Of a stretch of 64,000 nt of DNA, positions 42,337 to 52,529 are shown in pieces (position 1 is the stretch's first letter; each line of letters starts with the position of its first letter). The position numbers were made by a program, and so were the translations under genes. The notes beneath the pieces were generated by a model. That model worked only from the letters and a program-made list of their open reading frames with translations. It made no database searches and had not been told where the DNA came from. The DNA is from Chloracidobacterium thermophilum B (GTDB lineage: Bacteria; Acidobacteriota; Blastocatellia; Chloracidobacteriales; Chloracidobacteriaceae), in the NCBI RefSeq assembly GCF_000226295.1, contig NC_016024.1, positions 2,091,501-2,155,500 of the forward strand. Direction: 5' to 3'.

Positions 42337-43944
42337 TCATTTTGGCATGACGTACCCTTGGCGCGTACGCACCACCGCACCTTCACGCCGTACCTTGACG
42401 TGAATCCGCCGGAAGCGACCATCCCGCTGTGCCTGTTTCGGATAGTATCCAAAACTATAAACGGCGCGCAGTTCGGCTGCCACAGCCGCATAGCAATCTT
42501 CGAGGTCTTCGACGGTTTTGGCGTAAAACAGCCGCCCGCCGGTCAGGGCGGCGAGTTCGCGCAACTGGTTGCGCGCAATAGCGTAACCCAGTCGCGCGCG
42601 CGCGCCGTAGCGCTCCACCACCTCGGCTTCGGTGTCGAGATAAATCGGCAGCAGCATGGCATCGCATTCCTGGGCCAGACGGCGCAACTCCTCGTAGGTG
42701 GTCACTGAGCCATAGTCAGGGCCGCCCGGCGGCAGGACGTTGTCCATCCCGTCGGTGACGAGCACAACGGCATTGCGCTCGCCACGGACTTCACGCAGGA
42801 CGGAGTTCATCGTACCGGCCAGCGCGTCATAGAAGTTGGTTCCGCCTTCCGGCCGGCGGATTTCATCAATGCGCTCCCGCAGTTTCCGGCGGTCATTGGT
42901 CAACGGGCACAGCAGGCGCGCCGTATCAGAAAACGTCACAATCGCCATGCGGTCTTCCGGCCGCAGCGTGGCCAGAAACCCCAGCGCCGCCCGGCGGATG
43001 ACGGCCAGCTTTTCACGGGTACTGCCGCTGAGATCGAGCAGCAACACCAGGTTGAACGGCGTTTCCAGCGTACCGAAATAGGTGATGTCCTGTGGCTCGC
43101 CGTCCTCCAGAACGACGACATCCTCAAGCTGTAATCCGCGAATTGGCGCTCCGTTGGGCGTCGTCACCACGGCGTTGAGCACCACCAGCGTCGTTTCCAG
43201 AACGACATCGCTGCCTTCAGCCGCACTGACCGGCTCCTCAACCGTAGCTGTTGCCGGCCGATGCAGCACCGGCCGCTCACGGGCGCTGTTTTCCGGCGGC
43301 AGGGCCGTGGCGACGACATCCCCCCGGTCGGCCTGAGCCACCAGAATCGCGCCGCCACGTCCCATCTGCCCGTGCAGCGCGCGGTCATCCGGCGTGCCGA
43401 ACTGTCGAAGCGGCACCTCGGCGCGCACCCGGCCGTGGACGCTCGTCCAGGTCACGTCCGCATCCGCCTCCGGTGGAAGGCACAGCTCGATGTTGCCGTG
43501 GTAGGCCGTGGCGATGAGTCCGGCCGGCAGGCCCTCCACGCGCAACGTGCCGATTTCACTCATCAGGCGCAGATAGGTCTGCTCCGGCACGAGCACTTCC
43601 AGGTCCACGCCGGTTGTGGTGTCGGGCGGGTCCGTGGTGATGTTGAGCTGCTGCGGGAGTTCTTCAATGATGACTTCTTCAGCGCGCACCGGCGGCCCCG
43701 GCGCAGCATGCCGGGTTGCCGTGATGAACACATCCGGGCGCGGGACGATGCGGACAGAAATGTTGCCCCGTGGATTGCGGATGCGCACCGTGCTTTTGGG
43801 CGGCAGCAACGTCCGGGTGTCGTCGAAGTAACGCTTGACGGGCATCCGTGGCTCGAACCCCTGCTGGGCGCGGCTTTCGGCACTCCAGAGCATCCACGCC
43901 GCCAGCACTCCAACCATGACGCGAAGCCATCCAACACACCGCAT
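42337..43944 (-). CDS. Exported VWFA-related acidobacterial protein with N-terminal DUF4097-like region
   Basis: This 535-residue protein has a signal peptide (MRCVGWLRVMVGVLAAWMLWSAESRA). Residues about 45-230 are a beta-solenoid-like region (STVRIRNPRGNISVRIV; YLRLMSEIGTLRVEGLPAGL; GNIELCLPPEADADVTWTSVHG) resembling putative adhesin domains. Residues 255-520 are a von Willebrand A domain of the acidobacterial VWFA-related type: EDVVVLEDGEPQDI, MIDAS motif LVLLLDLSGSTREKL, then VVLVTDGMDN and SFGYYPKQAQRDGRFRRIHVKV. Such proteins are hugely expanded in Acidobacteria; their ligands are unknown. The YkgJ gene ends 6 bases upstream of the start, so they may be co-transcribed. Confidence 0.88.
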   Translation of the reverse strand: MRCVGWLRVMVGVLAAWMLWSAESRAQQGFEPRMPVKRYFDDTRTLLPPKSTVRIRNPRGNISVRIVPRPDVFITATRHAAPGPPVRAEEVIIEELPQQLNITTDPPDTTTGVDLEVLVPEQTYLRLMSEIGTLRVEGLPAGLIATAYHGNIELCLPPEADADVTWTSVHGRVRAEVPLRQFGTPDDRALHGQMGRGGAILVAQADRGDVVATALPPENSARERPVLHRPATATVEEPVSAAEGSDVVLETTLVVLNAVVTTPNGAPIRGLQLEDVVVLEDGEPQDITYFGTLETPFNLVLLLDLSGSTREKLAVIRRAALGFLATLRPEDRMAIVTFSDTARLLCPLTNDRRKLRERIDEIRRPEGGTNFYDALAGTMNSVLREVRGERNAVVLVTDGMDNVLPPGGPDYGSVTTYEELRRLAQECDAMLLPIYLDTEAEVVERYGARARLGYAIARNQLRELAALTGGRLFYAKTVEDLEDCYAAVAAELRAVYSFGYYPKQAQRDGRFRRIHVKVRREGAVVRTRQGYVMPK

Positions 43945-43950
43945 AGCCCG

Positions 43951-44565
43951 CTACGCTTGCCCGTCGGGTTCAGACGCTGCGGCCGCCGTGGCTGCCAGGA
44001 TGATGTCGGCGATGAACTGACGCTTGCCAGTGGGGTCAAAGGCCAGACTGGCGGCGACCAGACGGGTGTTGACCACCGTCATGTCGAAGACATCCCAGTG
44101 CGTGATGGCATCTGCATCGTCTGTGAAGTTGAGCGGACAGACATCGAGGATGCCGTCGGTTGGGTCATCCTCATCCAGGTAAAGCAGCGGAAACCCGTGG
44201 GTGCGGCACAGCACCGGCCGCGCCGGATAGACGGCACAGGCGCCATCCACCAGCGCCGGGCAGGGCACCGCCGCAGGCGTCGGCGCGGCTTCCTGTTCCT
44301 GTGCTGCTTGTGCCTGCTGGCGCAGCCGCGCCCGGGTTGGGGCATCCAGACGGGACACATACTCGTGCAACGCGGCAGCTTCGATGGGCAGAACCGTCAG
44401 ATGTTGCTGGCAGCAGCCGGTACAACCCAGGCGGCAGGTAATGGACGTTGGAAAACGCTGGCGCAGCACGGCGGCAAAACGCTCGATGTCCGCCAGCAGT
44501 TGACGGTAGGCCGCCTGCGGTGCGGCTTCCGGTGAACATTCCGGTGAAGGCAGGGCTTCAGACAT
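43951..44565 (-). CDS. YkgJ-family cysteine-cluster protein
   Basis: This 204-residue protein has a Cys-rich putative metal or Fe-S site: ITCRLGCTGCCQQHLTVLPIEAA and CPALVDGACAVYPARPVLCRTHGFPLLYLD, with CPLNF further on. This matches the YkgJ/Fe-S oxidoreductase-like zinc/iron-chelating family of unknown biochemical role. The middle has an Ala/Gln-rich helix. The start at 44565 overlaps the purC stop by 8 bases, so it is probably translated from the purC message; the longer frame to 44760 is antisense-free but lies wholly inside purC. The C-terminus is Ala-rich. Confidence 0.85.
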   Translation of the reverse strand: MSEALPSPECSPEAAPQAAYRQLLADIERFAAVLRQRFPTSITCRLGCTGCCQQHLTVLPIEAAALHEYVSRLDAPTRARLRQQAQAAQEQEAAPTPAAVPCPALVDGACAVYPARPVLCRTHGFPLLYLDEDDPTDGILDVCPLNFTDDADAITHWDVFDMTVVNTRLVAASLAFDPTGKRQFIADIILAATAAAASEPDGQA

Positions 44566-45478
44566 GTTGTGGATCGCCTTGTGGTTCTCCAACCAGCCGG
44601 CGGTAGGCCTCCCAGTAGCGTTGGCGGGTCGCCTCGATAATAGCATCCGGCAGCGCCGGTGCGGGCGGCTGCTTGTTCCAGTCAAGCGTTTCGAGGTAGT
44701 CCCGGACGAACTGCTTGTCAAACGAAGCCGGACTGCTCCCTGGCGCATAAGCGGCCGCATCCCAGTAGCGCGAAGAGTCGGGCGTCAGGGCTTCGTCAAT
44801 CCAGACGAGTTGCCCGTCGCCGTCCAGCCCGAACTCAAACTTGGTGTCGCACAAAATCAGTCCACGGGTGCGCGCATAGGCCGCGGCTGCCGTGTAGAGC
44901 GCCAGCGTCAGTTCCGCCAGCCGGCGGGCGAGTTCCGACCCAATCCGGTCAGCCATCTGCACCAGCGAGATGTTTTCATCGTGGCCGGTCGCCGCTTTGG
45001 TCGCCGGCGTGAACAGCGGTTCGGGCAGGGGGTCGGCCTCCCGAAGACCCGGCGGCAGGGGATGTCCGCAGACCTGACCGGTACGCTGGTAATCCTTCCA
45101 GCCGGAGCCGGCCAGATAGCCTCGGGCCACACACTCGACCGGCAGCGGCGTGGTCTTGCGGACGAGCATTGTGCGCCCGGCGAGTTGGTCGCGGTAGGGC
45201 CGGACGGCGGCCGGAAAGTCCTCCGGCGCACAGGACAGCATGTGATGCGGCACGAAGTTGCCCAGGCGGTTGAACCAGAAGGCCGAAAGCGCCGTCAGAA
45301 TCCTTCCCTTGTCCGGGATGGGAGTCGGCAGCACACAGTCAAAAGCCGAGATACGGTCGGTGGCGACGATGAGCAGCGTCTCCCCGAGGTCATAGACTTC
45401 GCGTACCTTGCCGGAACGGAAGCGCGGCAGCGGGAGAAAGTCGGTCGCCATCAGCGGCGGCACGGGGCTGGGCAGCAT
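44558..45478 (-). CDS. purC: Phosphoribosylaminoimidazole-succinocarboxamide synthase PurC
   Basis: SAICAR synthetase joins aspartate to CAIR in purine synthesis. The 306-residue protein has GKVREVYDLGETLLIVATDRISAFD, IPDKGRILTALSAFWF, PVECVARGYLAGSGWKDY, the ATP/CAIR segment ATGHDENIS, and LCDTKFEFGLDGDG with IDEALTPDSSRYW. It is the long bacterial/fungal-like form (about 300 residues) rather than the 237-residue E. coli form. The first ATG (45478) is used; a second at 45451 (MATDFLPL) is equally possible. It overlaps the YkgJ gene downstream and follows pgsA by 21 bases. Confidence 0.97.
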   Translation of the reverse strand: MLPSPVPPLMATDFLPLPRFRSGKVREVYDLGETLLIVATDRISAFDCVLPTPIPDKGRILTALSAFWFNRLGNFVPHHMLSCAPEDFPAAVRPYRDQLAGRTMLVRKTTPLPVECVARGYLAGSGWKDYQRTGQVCGHPLPPGLREADPLPEPLFTPATKAATGHDENISLVQMADRIGSELARRLAELTLALYTAAAAYARTRGLILCDTKFEFGLDGDGQLVWIDEALTPDSSRYWDAAAYAPGSSPASFDKQFVRDYLETLDWNKQPPAPALPDAIIEATRQRYWEAYRRLVGEPQGDPQHV

Positions 45479-45499
45479 GGTGCAATCAGGGCGGCCGGC

Positions 45500-46276
45500 T
45501 TAGGGCGCTTCAGGCAGATCAGGCGTCGTTTTCCGCGCCCGCACCCGGGCAAACAGCGGACGCCGCCAGCGGATGCGTGGGCGCACCCGCCAGCGTTCCC
45601 GCAGGGGGATGCGCGGCGCGGTTTCAATCCGGTCGCGGACGGCAACGTAGAAGTCCTTGAAGTAGTTCCACATAGACCACAGCGCCGAAATCACCACGAT
45701 CCACAGCATGAGCCTGCCGGCGCCGTAGGCAATGATCCGCAGGGCTTCGACGCCGAAGGCTCCCTGCCACAGGGCGCGGAACGCCTGCTGCACGGCCGTC
45801 ACGGACGAAGTACCCACCGGCAGCGGCGGCCGCCCCTCGTGGCTGCCCAGCATCAGGCAGGTGATGGCCACGACCTGGGAGAGCATCTTGAACTTGGCCA
45901 TTTTGGAGGCGGCAATCGTCACGCCCTGCTGGGCGGCAATGCTGCGCAGACCGGAGACGGCAAACTCCCGGCCGATGATGATGACTACGGCCCAGCCTGG
46001 CGCGAGCTTGTTTTCGACGAGCGAGATCAGGGCCGCAGAAATGAGCAGCTTGTCGGCAATGGGGTCGAGCAGCGTTCCCAGGGTCGTGACCTGTCCCCGG
46101 CGCCGCGCCAGGTAGCCGTCGAGCAGGTCCGTCAGCGATGCGCCCAGAAAGAGCGTCACGGCAATCAACTGACGGGGCAACCCAAAGACGGACTCCGAGA
46201 CGCTCGTCATCAGCACGACCACCATGAGGGGGACGATGAAAATGCGCGAAACCGTCAGGGTGTTGGGCAGATTCAT
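45500..46276 (-). CDS. pgsA: CDP-diacylglycerol-glycerol-3-phosphate 3-phosphatidyltransferase PgsA
   Basis: PgsA commits CDP-DAG to phosphatidylglycerol synthesis in the inner membrane. The 258-residue protein starts MNLPNTLTVSRIFIVPLMVVV and has the CDP-alcohol phosphatidyltransferase signature DLLDGYLARRRGQVTTLGTLLDPIADK (DGxxAR...G...D...D). At least four membrane helices follow. The C-terminal 60 residues are very basic and Arg-rich (RERWRVRPRIRWRRPLFARVRARK), beyond the usual family end, and face the cytoplasm. Phosphatidylglycerol is a major thylakoid/chlorosome-associated lipid in phototrophs. The mlaD gene and a strong stem-loop lie upstream. Confidence 0.93.
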   Translation of the reverse strand: MNLPNTLTVSRIFIVPLMVVVLMTSVSESVFGLPRQLIAVTLFLGASLTDLLDGYLARRRGQVTTLGTLLDPIADKLLISAALISLVENKLAPGWAVVIIIGREFAVSGLRSIAAQQGVTIAASKMAKFKMLSQVVAITCLMLGSHEGRPPLPVGTSSVTAVQQAFRALWQGAFGVEALRIIAYGAGRLMLWIVVISALWSMWNYFKDFYVAVRDRIETAPRIPLRERWRVRPRIRWRRPLFARVRARKTTPDLPEAP

Positions 46277-46318
46277 GGCCAGTCACCAGGGGCGCCGGGC
46301 GCGCCGGAAACCAAGCGA

Positions 46319-46346
46319 CGCTTGCCGGTCAGGTGACCGGCAAGCG
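46319..46346 (-). terminator. Strong stem-loop after mlaD
   Basis: Perfect 12-bp arms (46319-46330 and 46335-46346, CGCTTGCCGGTC) with a 4-base loop lie 18 bases beyond the mlaD stop codon. No T-tract follows on the minus strand, so it is a probable but not classical terminator separating the mla operon from pgsA. Confidence 0.55.
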
Positions 46347-46363
46347 CAGGCTCACAACGGGTG

Positions 46364-47482
46364 TCAAAACAGCTTGAGACGAATGGTGAGGTACTTTTTC
46401 GGGTCCTGGCGAAAGTCTATCAGCAACTGGTTGGCCTGGGCAGAGGTTGCCGTCAGGTTATCGTAAAGTTGCGGATCGCGCAGCAGCTTTCCGGCTGAAC
46501 CATCGCCGCGCTCCAGTCCGGCGAGAACGTTGTTGAGGCTGACCAGTGTCTGCTCAGCTTCGCAGTAGAGTTTGTCGTCGCGGAGCAAACGCCCGGCCGT
46601 GCCTTCCCCCCGCTCCAGGCGGGTCATGGCGTCTTCGAGCTTGGCCGAGGTCCGGTCCAGCCGCTCCAGCACGGACAGCACTTCCTGGTAGGCCCGGTCA
46701 TCCGTGGCCAGCTTGCCAAGGGTGCCGCGTCCGTCGCTGATGTCCGCCAGCAGCTTTTCGACGCGCCGCACCGAAGCGTCAAGATCGTCATACAGGCGGG
46801 GGTCATTGATGAGTCTGGCAGCCGTGCCCTGTCCCGTCCGCACTTCCTGCACCAGACGGGACGCCTCGGCTACGGTGCGCGTCAGGTTGTCATACAGCTC
46901 CGCGTCGGAAACGAGTCGTCCCACCGTTCCCTGGCCGCGATTGATCTTGTCGGCAATCTGCTTGAGCGAATCCGAAAGGGTTGTGAAGTTGGCCAGAATG
47001 TCATCGGCACCGGAAATGATCTGGCGGATGGTCGTCTCGGAAGCCCCACCAATCAGATCGCCATCCTTGACGGGAGCCGCAGCCAGTGTGCCTGGGGTGA
47101 TGTCCACCACCTTGTCGCCCAACAGACCGACCGAACCCAGAATGACCTGCGAATCCTGCCGGACGCGCTCTCCGGCCGGCTTGCCGTCAATGACCGGATC
47201 GAGCGCAAGTTCCAGCTCCACGGTCTGGGCGGCATTCTGATCCTGGGGAACCGGCAGCAGCACAATCCGCTGTACCTTGCCCACCTTGACGCCGGCCAAC
47301 CGCACTTCCGCCCCCGGACGCAGACCATCCACGTTGGCGAGTCGGGTGCGGACGATGAGTTCCCGCCGGAAGGGATTGAGGTCGCCGCTAATCGTCAGAA
47401 TGGTGGCAATGAGTACGCCGATGGCCACCAGGGTCATCAGCCCCACCCGCAAATCAAGAATGGAGAGCTTCTTTTTCGCCAT
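46364..47482 (-). CDS. mlaD: MlaD-type MCE lipid-binding protein with repeated C-terminal tether
   Basis: This 372-residue protein is the periplasmic lipid-binding subunit of an Mla-like ABC transporter. An N-terminal membrane anchor (LRVGLMTLVAIGVLIATILTI) is followed by one MCE domain (about residues 38-125; VRTRLANVDGLRPGAEVRLAGVKVGKVQRI). The C-terminal 220 residues are helical and contain five degenerate repeats of the type GT-x-GRLxxDxxLYDxL (GTVGRLVSDAELYDNL, GTAARLINDPRLYDDL, GTLGKLATDDRAYQEV, GTAGRLLRDDKLYCEA, GSAGKLLRDPQLYDNL). These could span part of the periplasm, as in longer MCE proteins. It is encoded after mlaE and mlaF on the same strand. Confidence 0.9.
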   Translation of the reverse strand: MAKKKLSILDLRVGLMTLVAIGVLIATILTISGDLNPFRRELIVRTRLANVDGLRPGAEVRLAGVKVGKVQRIVLLPVPQDQNAAQTVELELALDPVIDGKPAGERVRQDSQVILGSVGLLGDKVVDITPGTLAAAPVKDGDLIGGASETTIRQIISGADDILANFTTLSDSLKQIADKINRGQGTVGRLVSDAELYDNLTRTVAEASRLVQEVRTGQGTAARLINDPRLYDDLDASVRRVEKLLADISDGRGTLGKLATDDRAYQEVLSVLERLDRTSAKLEDAMTRLERGEGTAGRLLRDDKLYCEAEQTLVSLNNVLAGLERGDGSAGKLLRDPQLYDNLTATSAQANQLLIDFRQDPKKYLTIRLKLF

Positions 47483-47508
47483 ACACCAGTCCTGCGTCTT
47501 GTCCCGGT

Positions 47509-48315
47509 TCAGTCCAGCTCCAGAAAGGTCCGAATGTAGGGGTCCGGTGAATTCCAGAAGGTGTCGGCATTCCCCTCCAGCAGCACCTTTCCGTGGTGCA
47601 ACATGATGAAATTCGTGGAACTTTCTATCTGCCCACGCGGGTTTTTCACAATGACAACTTCGCCATCATCGCCAATGGTGGCGTGGTGGTCAGCCAACAC
47701 TACAGCATCCTGAATCCGGTGGGTGACAAACAGTGAACTGACGCCTTCCAGGTCCCGCAGCTTGATAGCCAACTCGCAGATCGTGCGGGCCGTGGGCGGA
47801 TCGAGTCCGGCTGTCGGTTCATCGTAGAGGATGATTTTGGGATTGCCCACCAGAGCGCGGGCAATCCCGACCCGGCGGCGCATCCCGCCGGAAAGCTCGG
47901 AGGGCATCTTGTTGATGGCGTGTTCGAGGTTGACAAAACGCAGCATCCGCCGCACGGTTTCCTCGATTTCCTCCTCATCGGCGCCCTGTTCAAACAGGCG
48001 GTAGCCGACATTTTCGTACACCGAAAGGCTGTCAAACAGCGCCCCTTCCTGAAACACCATGCCAATCTTCTGGCGCATCACCGTCAACTGTGATTCGCTG
48101 AAGTCCGTGATGTCTTCGTTGTCCACGAAGATGCGGCCGCTGTCCGGCTTGAGCAGCCCCAGGACGAGCTTGAGTACGGTGGATTTGCCCGTCCCGGACC
48201 CTCCCATGAGAATCTTGGTTTCGCCCGGATGCACGCCAAAACTCACGCCGTCGAGCACCTTCTGCTCGCCAAACGCCAGGTGAACATCCCGGAACTCGAT
48301 GGCGTATTCGCTCAT
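47509..48315 (-). CDS. mlaF: MlaF-type ABC transporter ATPase
   Basis: This 268-residue ATPase powers lipid movement between inner and outer membrane. Walker A is [16 protein letters not shown], the Q-loop region is [21 protein letters not shown] (typical of MlaF/Ttg2A), the signature is [15 protein letters not shown] and Walker B is [13 protein letters not shown] with the H-loop in [10 protein letters not shown]. An insertion around residues 205-235 ([20 protein letters not shown]) is unusual and precedes the final [27 protein letters not shown] lies about 5 bases before the ATG. It sits between mlaE and mlaD, the standard gene order. Confidence 0.95.
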   Translation of the reverse strand: MSEYAIEFRDVHLAFGEQKVLDGVSFGVHPGETKILMGGSGTGKSTVLKLVLGLLKPDSGRIFVDNEDITDFSESQLTVMRQKIGMVFQEGALFDSLSVYENVGYRLFEQGADEEEIEETVRRMLRFVNLEHAINKMPSELSGGMRRRVGIARALVGNPKIILYDEPTAGLDPPTARTICELAIKLRDLEGVSSLFVTHRIQDAVVLADHHATIGDDGEVVIVKNPRGQIESSTNFIMLHHGKVLLEGNADTFWNSPDPYIRTFLELD

Positions 48316-48348
48316 CGTTCTCCCACAGGACGGCCGCCACTTGGGCGC

Positions 48349-49113
48349 TTACGCCGTCCCGCTTAGCGTCAAAATCAGTCGGGTGAGGAAGAAATCCGAC
48401 ACCAGAATCAGCACGATGGAGACAACCACTGAGGTTGTCGTGGACTGCCCGACGCCGACCGTCCCTCCGCGCGTCCGCAGCCCACACCGGCAGCCCACCA
48501 CGGCCACAATCAGACCAAACACACCGGTTTTGAGGAACGTCCCCAGAATGTCGTCGTAGTTGAGCGCCTCACGCGCCGACGACAGATACACTGACGAGGG
48601 GATTTGCAACAGGGTGATGGCAACAATCAGTCCGCCGATGGTGCCGATGACATTGGCAAAAATCGTCAGCACCGGCGCCATGGTGATGAGCGCCAGCAGG
48701 CGCGGGCGCACCAGTTTGCGGAATGGGTCTGTCCCCAGGGCGCGCATGGCATCAACCTGCTCGCTGACACACATCGCCCCCAGCTCGGCGGCAATGCCCG
48801 AACCGGCGCGCCCGGCCAGCAGAATGCAGGTCAGGACGGGTCCCAGTTCCCGCAACAGCGACGTGGCCACCAGCCGCCCGGTGTAATTCTGCGCCCCAAA
48901 GGAGCGCAGTGTGCCAGCGGTTTGTAAGGCCAGCACGGCCCCGATGAAAAACCCGGCCAGCAACACGATGGGCAGCGTCCCGAACCCAATCGAGTCCATC
49001 TGGGCCACGGTCTCACGCCAGTAGCGCGGACGCCGGAACGGATGCCGCAGGGCGCGCCAGACAAGCAGGGTACTTTCCTGAAGCTCTACCAGAATGAGAA
49101 GAAAGAAGTTCAC
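48349..49113 (-). CDS. mlaE: MlaE-type ABC transporter permease
   Basis: This 254-residue permease has five to six membrane helices. It shows the family landmarks: IGFGTLPIVLLAGFFIGAVLALQTAGTLRSFG, LLRELGPVLTCILLAGRAGSGIAAELGAMCVSEQVDAMRALGTDPFRKLVRPRLLA (the EQ-x-D-A-M/LRxLGxDP loop contacts MlaF) and LGTFLKTGVFGLIVAVVGC. The start is GTG at 49113; no good ribosome binding site is visible, and the first 20 residues could be shorter. It is the first gene of the mlaE-mlaF-mlaD operon; MlaA, MlaB and MlaC are not adjacent. Confidence 0.94.
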   Translation of the reverse strand: MNFFLLILVELQESTLLVWRALRHPFRRPRYWRETVAQMDSIGFGTLPIVLLAGFFIGAVLALQTAGTLRSFGAQNYTGRLVATSLLRELGPVLTCILLAGRAGSGIAAELGAMCVSEQVDAMRALGTDPFRKLVRPRLLALITMAPVLTIFANVIGTIGGLIVAITLLQIPSSVYLSSAREALNYDDILGTFLKTGVFGLIVAVVGCRCGLRTRGGTVGVGQSTTTSVVVSIVLILVSDFFLTRLILTLSGTA

Positions 49114-49192
49114 GGACGGCGGAACAAAACCGGGGAAATCAGCAGCCCGCGACGGGTTTCGTTCAGAGACACCGCCGACAACGGCACTTTTA

Positions 49193-49209
49193 CGGACGGA
49201 AGCCGTCCG
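49193..49209. terminator. Stem-loop between carB and the mla operon
   Basis: A perfect 7-bp stem (CGGACGG, 49193-49199 with 49203-49209) and 3-base loop lie about 70 bases beyond the carB stop on the minus strand. No T-tract follows. The 164-base gap otherwise shows nothing clear. Confidence 0.35.
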
Positions 49210-49277
49210 GTGTCAAGCCTCCGGCAAGTCACAAGTTTTTGCATTCCGTACACTTTCCACCTCATGGTGCGCCGCCC

Positions 49278-52200
49278 TCACGAAGCCGAAGCCGCCTGCG
49301 CCGGGTAGGTCAGGCTGGGTTTCCCGGCGTGGTAGTCCTGCAACCGCCCTACGCTGAACTGGTCATGTTGCAGGGCATGGATGGCGCTGGTGACGGCAAT
49401 GGCACCCGTAATGGTGGTAATACAGGGGACGTTGTACTGGATAGCCGCCGACCGGATGGCCTTTTCGTCAAAGTGTGACGCCTTGCCCAGCGGGGTGTTC
49501 ACGATGAGGTCTATGCGCCGGCTGCGGATGAGGTCCACGATATTCGGGCGGCCTTCGTTGACTTTGAAGACGGGTTCAACCGGCAGACCGGCTGCCGCCA
49601 GCATTTCCTGCGTGCCACGGGTCGCCACGAGCTTGAAGCCCAACCGGTGCAGCCGCTGGGCCACTTTCAGGGCAGCCGGTTTGTCGCGGTTGTTGACACT
49701 GAGAAAGGCCGTTCCCGTGCGCGGCAGCGGCACGCCAGCGCCAAGTTGCGCCTTCCAGTAGGCCATTCCGAAGCTGTCCGCCACGCCCATCACTTCGCCA
49801 ATCGAGCGCATTTCGGGCCCCAGCACCGGGTCCACACCGGGAAACTTGATGAACGGAAACACCGGCGCCTTGATGAAGAAGCGCCCGACGGAGAGCATCG
49901 GCGGCAGGTTGAAATCCGCCAGACGGCGGCCAATCATCAGCCAGGCAGCAATTTTGGCAATCGGCACGCCGGTGGCCTTGCTCACAAAGGGCACCGTCCG
50001 CGAAGCGCGGGGGTTGACTTCCAGGACATACACGATGTCGTCCTTGACGGCAAACTGGATGTTCATCAGCCCCACGACCCGCAGGGCGCGGGCCAACTGC
50101 CGGGTGTACTGCCGCATGACATCGAGATGCCACGGCTCAATCAGATAGGTCGGCAGCACACTGGAGCTGTCGCCGGAGTGAACGCCGGCTTCCTCGATGT
50201 GCTCCTGAATGCCGGCAATACATACGTCTTCGCCATCGGAGAGCGCATCCACATCCACTTCCACGGCCGATTCCAGAAAGTGGTCAATGAGCACGGCGCG
50301 TCCCGGCGAAGCGCCCATGGCTTCCGCCACATAGGCGGCCAGGCTGGGTTCGTCGTAGGCAATCATCATCGCCCGTCCGCCCAGCACGTAACTGGGACGC
50401 ACCAGCACCGGATAGCCAACCTGGCGTGCCACGGCGCAGGCTTCATCCACCGTGGCCGCCATTCCCGACGGCGGCTGTGGAATTTCCAACTCCCGCAGCA
50501 GGCGGCCGAACCGTTCGCGGTCTTCGGCCAGGTCAATGCTTTCGGGTGAAGTGCCGATGATCGGCACGCCGGCCTGCCGCAGGCCATAGGCCAGGTTGAG
50601 CGGCGTCTGTCCGCCAAACTGCACGATGACACCGTCCGGCTGCTCCCGTTCGATGATGTGCATGACATCCTCGAAGGTGACAGGCTCGAAGTACAGCCGG
50701 TCGGAAGTGTCGTAGTCGGTTGAAACCGTTTCCGGGTTGCAGTTGACCATGATGGTTTCGTAGCCGGCTTCCTGCAATGCGAAACTGGCGTGACAGCAGC
50801 AGTAGTCGAACTCGATGCCCTGCCCGATCCGGTTCGGGCCGCTGCCCAGAATGACGATCTTGCGGCGGCTGGTAGGCTCGGCTTCGCACTCTTCCTCGTA
50901 AGTCGAGTAAAGATAGGGCGTGTGTGAGGCAAACTCGGCAGCGCAGGTGTCAATGCGCTTGAAGACCGGACGAATACCGCTGCGCAGGCGCCGGGCGCGC
51001 ACGTCCGCCTCGCTACAGCCAATCGTGCGCGCCACCCGGCGATCTGAAAACCCCAGCCGTTTGACGTGCCGCAGTTCGGCATCGGGGATGTCTTCGAGTG
51101 TCCGCCCCCGCAGGGCGTTCTGGGCATCGGCAATTTCCTTGAGCTGGTGTAGAAACCACGGGTCAATGGCGGTGAGTTCGTGCAGTTCGGTACAACTCCA
51201 GCCGCGTTCGAGCGCCATTTGCAGGTAGCGCACCCGCTCGGGGTTGGGCGTGATGAGATGCCGCCGCAGGTCGTCGTCATTGGTGTAGGTCGGCACCCGC
51301 GCCGCGCTGGCTTCCAACGACCGCAGCGCCTTCATGAAGGCTTCCTTGAAGGTGCGGCCGATGGCCATGGCTTCCCCTACGGATTTCATCTGCGTTCCCA
51401 GGACCGGCTCGGCCGCCTGGAACTTCTCAAAAGCCCACTTCGGAATCTTGACGACGACGTAATCGAGCGTCGGCTCAAAGCTGGCCGGTGTTTTGCGGGT
51501 GATGTCGTTGGGAATTTCGTCCAGGGTGTAGCCGACGGCGAGCTTGGCGGCAATCTTGGCAATGGGAAAGCCCGTGGCCTTCGAGGCCAACGCCGAGGAA
51601 CGGGATACCCGTGGGTTCATCTCAATGACCCGCACCCGCCCGTCTTTGGGATTGACGGCAAACTGGATGTTGGAGCCGCCGGTTTCCACCCCGATGCGGC
51701 GGATGATTTTCAGGCTGGCATCGCGCAGGGTCTGGTATTCGCGGTCGGTCAGGGTTTGCGCCGGCGCGACGGTAATCGAGTCGCCGGTGTGAACGCCCAT
51801 CGGATCGAAATTCTCAATCGAACACACGATCACGATGTTGTCGGCAGCGTCGCGCATGACTTCGAGTTCGTACTCTTTCCAGCCCAGGACGGACTCCTCG
51901 ACGACCACTTCGTGAACCGGACTCAACGCCAGGCCCCGCTCGACAATCTGGTAAAACTCCTCGTCGTTGTAGGCAATGCCGCCGCCGGCCCCGCCCAGCG
52001 TGAAGCTCGGACGTACGATAGCCGGATAGCCAATCGCCGCCCGGACTTCTTCCAGGTTGGTTTCCGGCGTCACGAACATGGCCTTGGTCATTTCGAGGCC
52101 AATGTCTTCCATGGCGGCTTTGAACTGCCGCCGGGATTCGGCCAGCTCGATGGCGGCAATGTTGGCCCCGATAAGCTGTACTCCAAGGCGGTCGAGAACG

Positions 52201-52517
52201 CCGGTCTGCGCAAGCTGCATGGCCAGATTGAGCGCCGTCTGACCGCCGACGGTCGGCAGCAGCGCGTCCGGGCGCTCGCGCTCCAGGACGGCGGTGACGG
52301 CTTCCAGCGTGAGGGGTTCGATGTAGGTGCCGTCGGCCATCTCCGGGTCGGTCATGATGGTGGCCGGGTTGGAGTTGATGAGCACCACCTCATAACCTTC
52401 GGCGCGGAGCGCCTTGCAGGCCTGGGTCCCGGAATAGTCGAATTCACAGGCCTGGCCGATGACAATCGGGCCGGAACCAATGACGAGAATCTTGCGGAGA
52501 TCAGTGCGTTTGGGCAT
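49278..52517 (-). CDS. carB: Carbamoyl-phosphate synthase large subunit CarB
   Basis: CarB makes carbamoyl phosphate for arginine and pyrimidines. The 1079-residue protein is full length. The first half begins [31 protein letters not shown], with ATP-grasp 1 at about residues 125-330 ([35 protein letters not shown]). The oligomerisation domain follows, then the second half with [26 protein letters not shown] and ATP-grasp 2 ([39 protein letters not shown]). The C-terminal MGS-like regulatory domain ([59 protein letters not shown]) would bind UMP/IMP or ornithine. It follows corA by 12 bases; carA is not in the window. Confidence 0.98.
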   Translation of the reverse strand: MPKRTDLRKILVIGSGPIVIGQACEFDYSGTQACKALRAEGYEVVLINSNPATIMTDPEMADGTYIEPLTLEAVTAVLERERPDALLPTVGGQTALNLAMQLAQTGVLDRLGVQLIGANIAAIELAESRRQFKAAMEDIGLEMTKAMFVTPETNLEEVRAAIGYPAIVRPSFTLGGAGGGIAYNDEEFYQIVERGLALSPVHEVVVEESVLGWKEYELEVMRDAADNIVIVCSIENFDPMGVHTGDSITVAPAQTLTDREYQTLRDASLKIIRRIGVETGGSNIQFAVNPKDGRVRVIEMNPRVSRSSALASKATGFPIAKIAAKLAVGYTLDEIPNDITRKTPASFEPTLDYVVVKIPKWAFEKFQAAEPVLGTQMKSVGEAMAIGRTFKEAFMKALRSLEASAARVPTYTNDDDLRRHLITPNPERVRYLQMALERGWSCTELHELTAIDPWFLHQLKEIADAQNALRGRTLEDIPDAELRHVKRLGFSDRRVARTIGCSEADVRARRLRSGIRPVFKRIDTCAAEFASHTPYLYSTYEEECEAEPTSRRKIVILGSGPNRIGQGIEFDYCCCHASFALQEAGYETIMVNCNPETVSTDYDTSDRLYFEPVTFEDVMHIIEREQPDGVIVQFGGQTPLNLAYGLRQAGVPIIGTSPESIDLAEDRERFGRLLRELEIPQPPSGMAATVDEACAVARQVGYPVLVRPSYVLGGRAMMIAYDEPSLAAYVAEAMGASPGRAVLIDHFLESAVEVDVDALSDGEDVCIAGIQEHIEEAGVHSGDSSSVLPTYLIEPWHLDVMRQYTRQLARALRVVGLMNIQFAVKDDIVYVLEVNPRASRTVPFVSKATGVPIAKIAAWLMIGRRLADFNLPPMLSVGRFFIKAPVFPFIKFPGVDPVLGPEMRSIGEVMGVADSFGMAYWKAQLGAGVPLPRTGTAFLSVNNRDKPAALKVAQRLHRLGFKLVATRGTQEMLAAAGLPVEPVFKVNEGRPNIVDLIRSRRIDLIVNTPLGKASHFDEKAIRSAAIQYNVPCITTITGAIAVTSAIHALQHDQFSVGRLQDYHAGKPSLTYPAQAASAS

Positions 52518-52529
52518 GGGAACAAGCGG

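Noticed and set aside
44564-46336. A 590-codon plus-strand open frame
   Set aside because: It is antisense to purC and pgsA, both unmistakable; very Arg/Gln/His-rich without motifs.
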